From contig CANBCZ010000001.1 in the NCBI GenBank assembly GCA_947367255.1, positions 62,001 to 126,000 of the forward strand: a DNA stretch of 64,000 nt. Direction: 5' to 3'. Under the pieces are notes generated by a model. It was not told where the DNA came from. It did not search any database and saw nothing but the letters and a program-made list of their open reading frames with translations. The position numbers and the translations under genes were made by a program. This document shows positions 62,343-64,000 of the stretch, in pieces (within the stretch, counting starts at the first letter, position 1; every line of letters starts with the position of its first letter). This DNA comes from an uncultured Alistipes sp. (lineage in GTDB: Bacteria; Bacteroidota; Bacteroidia; Bacteroidales; Rikenellaceae).

Positions 62343-63968
62343 TTAGAAACTTGTTGTAATCATAAGGTTTGCACCTGTGTATGCAGGTATGTTTCTGCAG
62401 ACACCACCCGAGCAGACAACTCCGGCACGGTTTCTACCGTAGCTGAGCTGAATACGGGTGCGAGACTTTGTGTAGCTCACACCGGCATTGTAGTAGTGAA
62501 TCTTTGTGGCTCCGTGGTTGTACATGTCGCTTGCAAAGATGCTCCAGTGCGGAGCAAAGTTCACCTCAGCAAGTGCCGCCATCCAATCCCTCTTGTCGTG
62601 CTTCGAGAGCAGATACTGCAGCTCGAGTCGTGTCGATATGGTTGAGGTCCACTTGTAGAGCATATCGGCTACAAAGATGTTGCTCTTCCATGTGTACGGA
62701 TTTACACCGTGTGAGTCGTTGTACTCTTGGAACGAGTAGAGGAAGTTGAGCTTGAACTTGCGCGTAAACTGCTTCTCGAGGGTAAAGTTGATGCTCTGCC
62801 AGAGCAGGTTGTCCGCCTTTGCCGAACGATCCTTGAGCAGTGAGTAGTAGGTCGAGTAGTTGAGTCCCAACCTCATACCGCGCTTGCCGCCGAGCTTTGT
62901 GCGACGAGCCACATTGTAGTAGATATCTACCTGACCACCAATCTCACCCGGAGCGCAGTGGCTGCCAAGAATGGTGCTCGGCTGCACGATGTACGGGTTG
63001 AGGTTTGTCAGCATATATGAGTACTGCGCTGTAAGTGCAGGGATGTAGTTGAGCGCATTTGCTGTCGAGGTGTTGCGATATACAATCGGCATATCCATAT
63101 ACTCGAGTCGTCGGGCAGTGATATTTACGCCCAATCCATGACCGCTGTAACCAACCTCTATCAGCTGCGCGTTTCCGTTCTTGATAAGGTCGATGCGAGG
63201 GTCGTTCACTCCGTCATACGCGCCGTTAGGGTAGTGACGCTCGCCGGCATCGATATACTCTGCGCGAACAATAAATCCCTTACTCTCGAAGTTCAGTCGT
63301 CCCGAGAAACCTGTCGAAGATGGCAGTCCGCCCTCCTCCTTCAGATCTGCCGATATAGCCTCGTGACGGTTGAGCACAGAACCCTCCACAGCGAGCAGTG
63401 TCTGCTTCCAGCCGGCAAGTGACGATATTGCAAACGAGAGGTCGGCACCACGCACCTGAGTCGATGAAAACTCCATACCCAGACGCGGCATACCCCATAT
63501 AGCCTTGAGGGCAAGAATATCCTTGTAGCTGTATGTCACGCGAGCACCGAGCAGTGCGCTGTTCATACCCAAAGTACGGTCCTGATAAGAACGAAAAAGC
63601 AGTCCGCTGCCGAACTGATCGTAAAATGTACCTGCCGTAACAGAGAAGTCTTTATCTACCCACGAAGCGTAGAAGTTAGAGAGTCCCGCCTTTGTGAGGT
63701 TTGTCGGATATCCCTGCAACACAGGCAGATAGCCCTCTGCCTGAACGCCGGCAGAGAATCTGCCGTGGTAGTAGTCTAACTTGAGGTAGTTGTTGGAACC
63801 GAAGCGGTCCTCCGGAACGACTGCGGCAGTTTTGCCATCCTCGACATAGTATATCGAGTTGGTCTCAAAACTGCCGGTCAGACGACCTTTGCGCTCCTCG
63901 TCCTTCTCTTGGGCAGTTGCTGCCGATACGAGTAGTGCGAGCGAGAGTAAAATTGTAAGTCTCTTCAT
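62343..63968 (-). CDS. DUF6029 outer-membrane barrel protein
   Basis: 541 residues, signal ending SAATAQ. N-terminal LTGSFETNSIYYVEDGKTAAVVPEDRFGSNNYLKLDYYHGRFSAGVQAEGY and a run of alternating amphipathic strands to a C-terminal IPAYTGANLMITTSF fit DUF6029, a Bacteroidetes barrel family of unknown function. First gene of the locus within the window; it may export, anchor or partner the three lipoproteins that follow. Its promoter would lie beyond position 63968, mostly outside the window. Confidence 0.82.
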   Translation of the reverse strand: MKRLTILLSLALLVSAATAQEKDEERKGRLTGSFETNSIYYVEDGKTAAVVPEDRFGSNNYLKLDYYHGRFSAGVQAEGYLPVLQGYPTNLTKAGLSNFYASWVDKDFSVTAGTFYDQFGSGLLFRSYQDRTLGMNSALLGARVTYSYKDILALKAIWGMPRLGMEFSSTQVRGADLSFAISSLAGWKQTLLAVEGSVLNRHEAISADLKEEGGLPSSTGFSGRLNFESKGFIVRAEYIDAGERHYPNGAYDGVNDPRIDLIKNGNAQLIEVGYSGHGLGVNITARRLEYMDMPIVYRNTSTANALNYIPALTAQYSYMLTNLNPYIVQPSTILGSHCAPGEIGGQVDIYYNVARRTKLGGKRGMRLGLNYSTYYSLLKDRSAKADNLLWQSINFTLEKQFTRKFKLNFLYSFQEYNDSHGVNPYTWKSNIFVADMLYKWTSTISTRLELQYLLSKHDKRDWMAALAEVNFAPHWSIFASDMYNHGATKIHYYNAGVSYTKSRTRIQLSYGRNRAGVVCSGGVCRNIPAYTGANLMITTSF

Positions 63969-64000
63969 ATTTCAGTTTGGTCGAAAACTACTTGAGTTTC

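Overview
The window looks like chromosome of a Bacteroidales bacterium, most probably Rikenellaceae/Alistipes-like. This is inferred from families and gene order only; no search was run. Evidence: promoters read TTG-N18-21-TAnnTTTG; starts lack Shine-Dalgarno sequences; families such as DUF4295, DUF4837, DUF6029, DUF6549, Omp28 and long lipoproteins are present; and the order bamD-rpoZ-coaBC-recN is typical of the phylum. Nearly everything is housekeeping or envelope biology. I see no rRNA, insertion sequence or CRISPR array.

Layout. 1-6705 (minus) is one tight operon: bamD, rpoZ, coaBC, recN, then a BtuFCD/FepBCD-type uptake ABC transporter whose ATPase runs off the left edge. 6880-7792 (plus) is a two-gene module that looks phage-derived. 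7824-13474 (minus) is a tripartite RND efflux operon whose adaptor appears to start at an AUU codon. Then follow gph and nhaC, tRNA-Arg(CCU), greA, a HAD phosphatase and a lipoprotein, ubiX, a NodB deacetylase, and DUF4837-glf-rlmH. 22.5-32 kb holds a TonB-dependent receptor, a lipoprotein sugar isomerase, efp, a sialate esterase-like SGNH protein and an MG2 protein with a plug-like domain. 32.2-38.3 kb is translation and cell growth: rpsA, frr, a TlpA thioredoxin, pyrH, Sel1, rpmB-rpmG-DUF4295. 38.8-46.3 kb (minus) is an operon of a SUI1 factor, a secreted protein, an HExxH/propeller/barrel protein, PBP1a and asd. 46.4-53.9 kb has a solitary DUF4435 protein, a cation/proton antiporter, small envelope proteins, two tandem S1/P1 nucleases, deoD and a metallophosphatase. 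54-64 kb (minus) is a four-gene surface locus: DUF6029 barrel, triple Omp28/thioredoxin-fold lipoprotein and two very large lipoproteins.

The most interesting signal is non-coding. The longer gaps are filled by three families of nested inverted repeats (called A, B and C here). Family A has nine full copies of about 125 bp. They fold into long hairpins with paired compensatory changes, and where polarity can be tested they follow a gene 3' end in that gene's direction; one copy supplies the stop codon of the gene before it. Family B folds as three hairpins closed by an outer stem. Family C has outer arms in which one arm is the end of the upstream coding sequence and the other is its non-coding complement. 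These behave like 3'-UTR RNA elements or transposase-mobilised REP-like palindromes and are the best candidate here for something undescribed.
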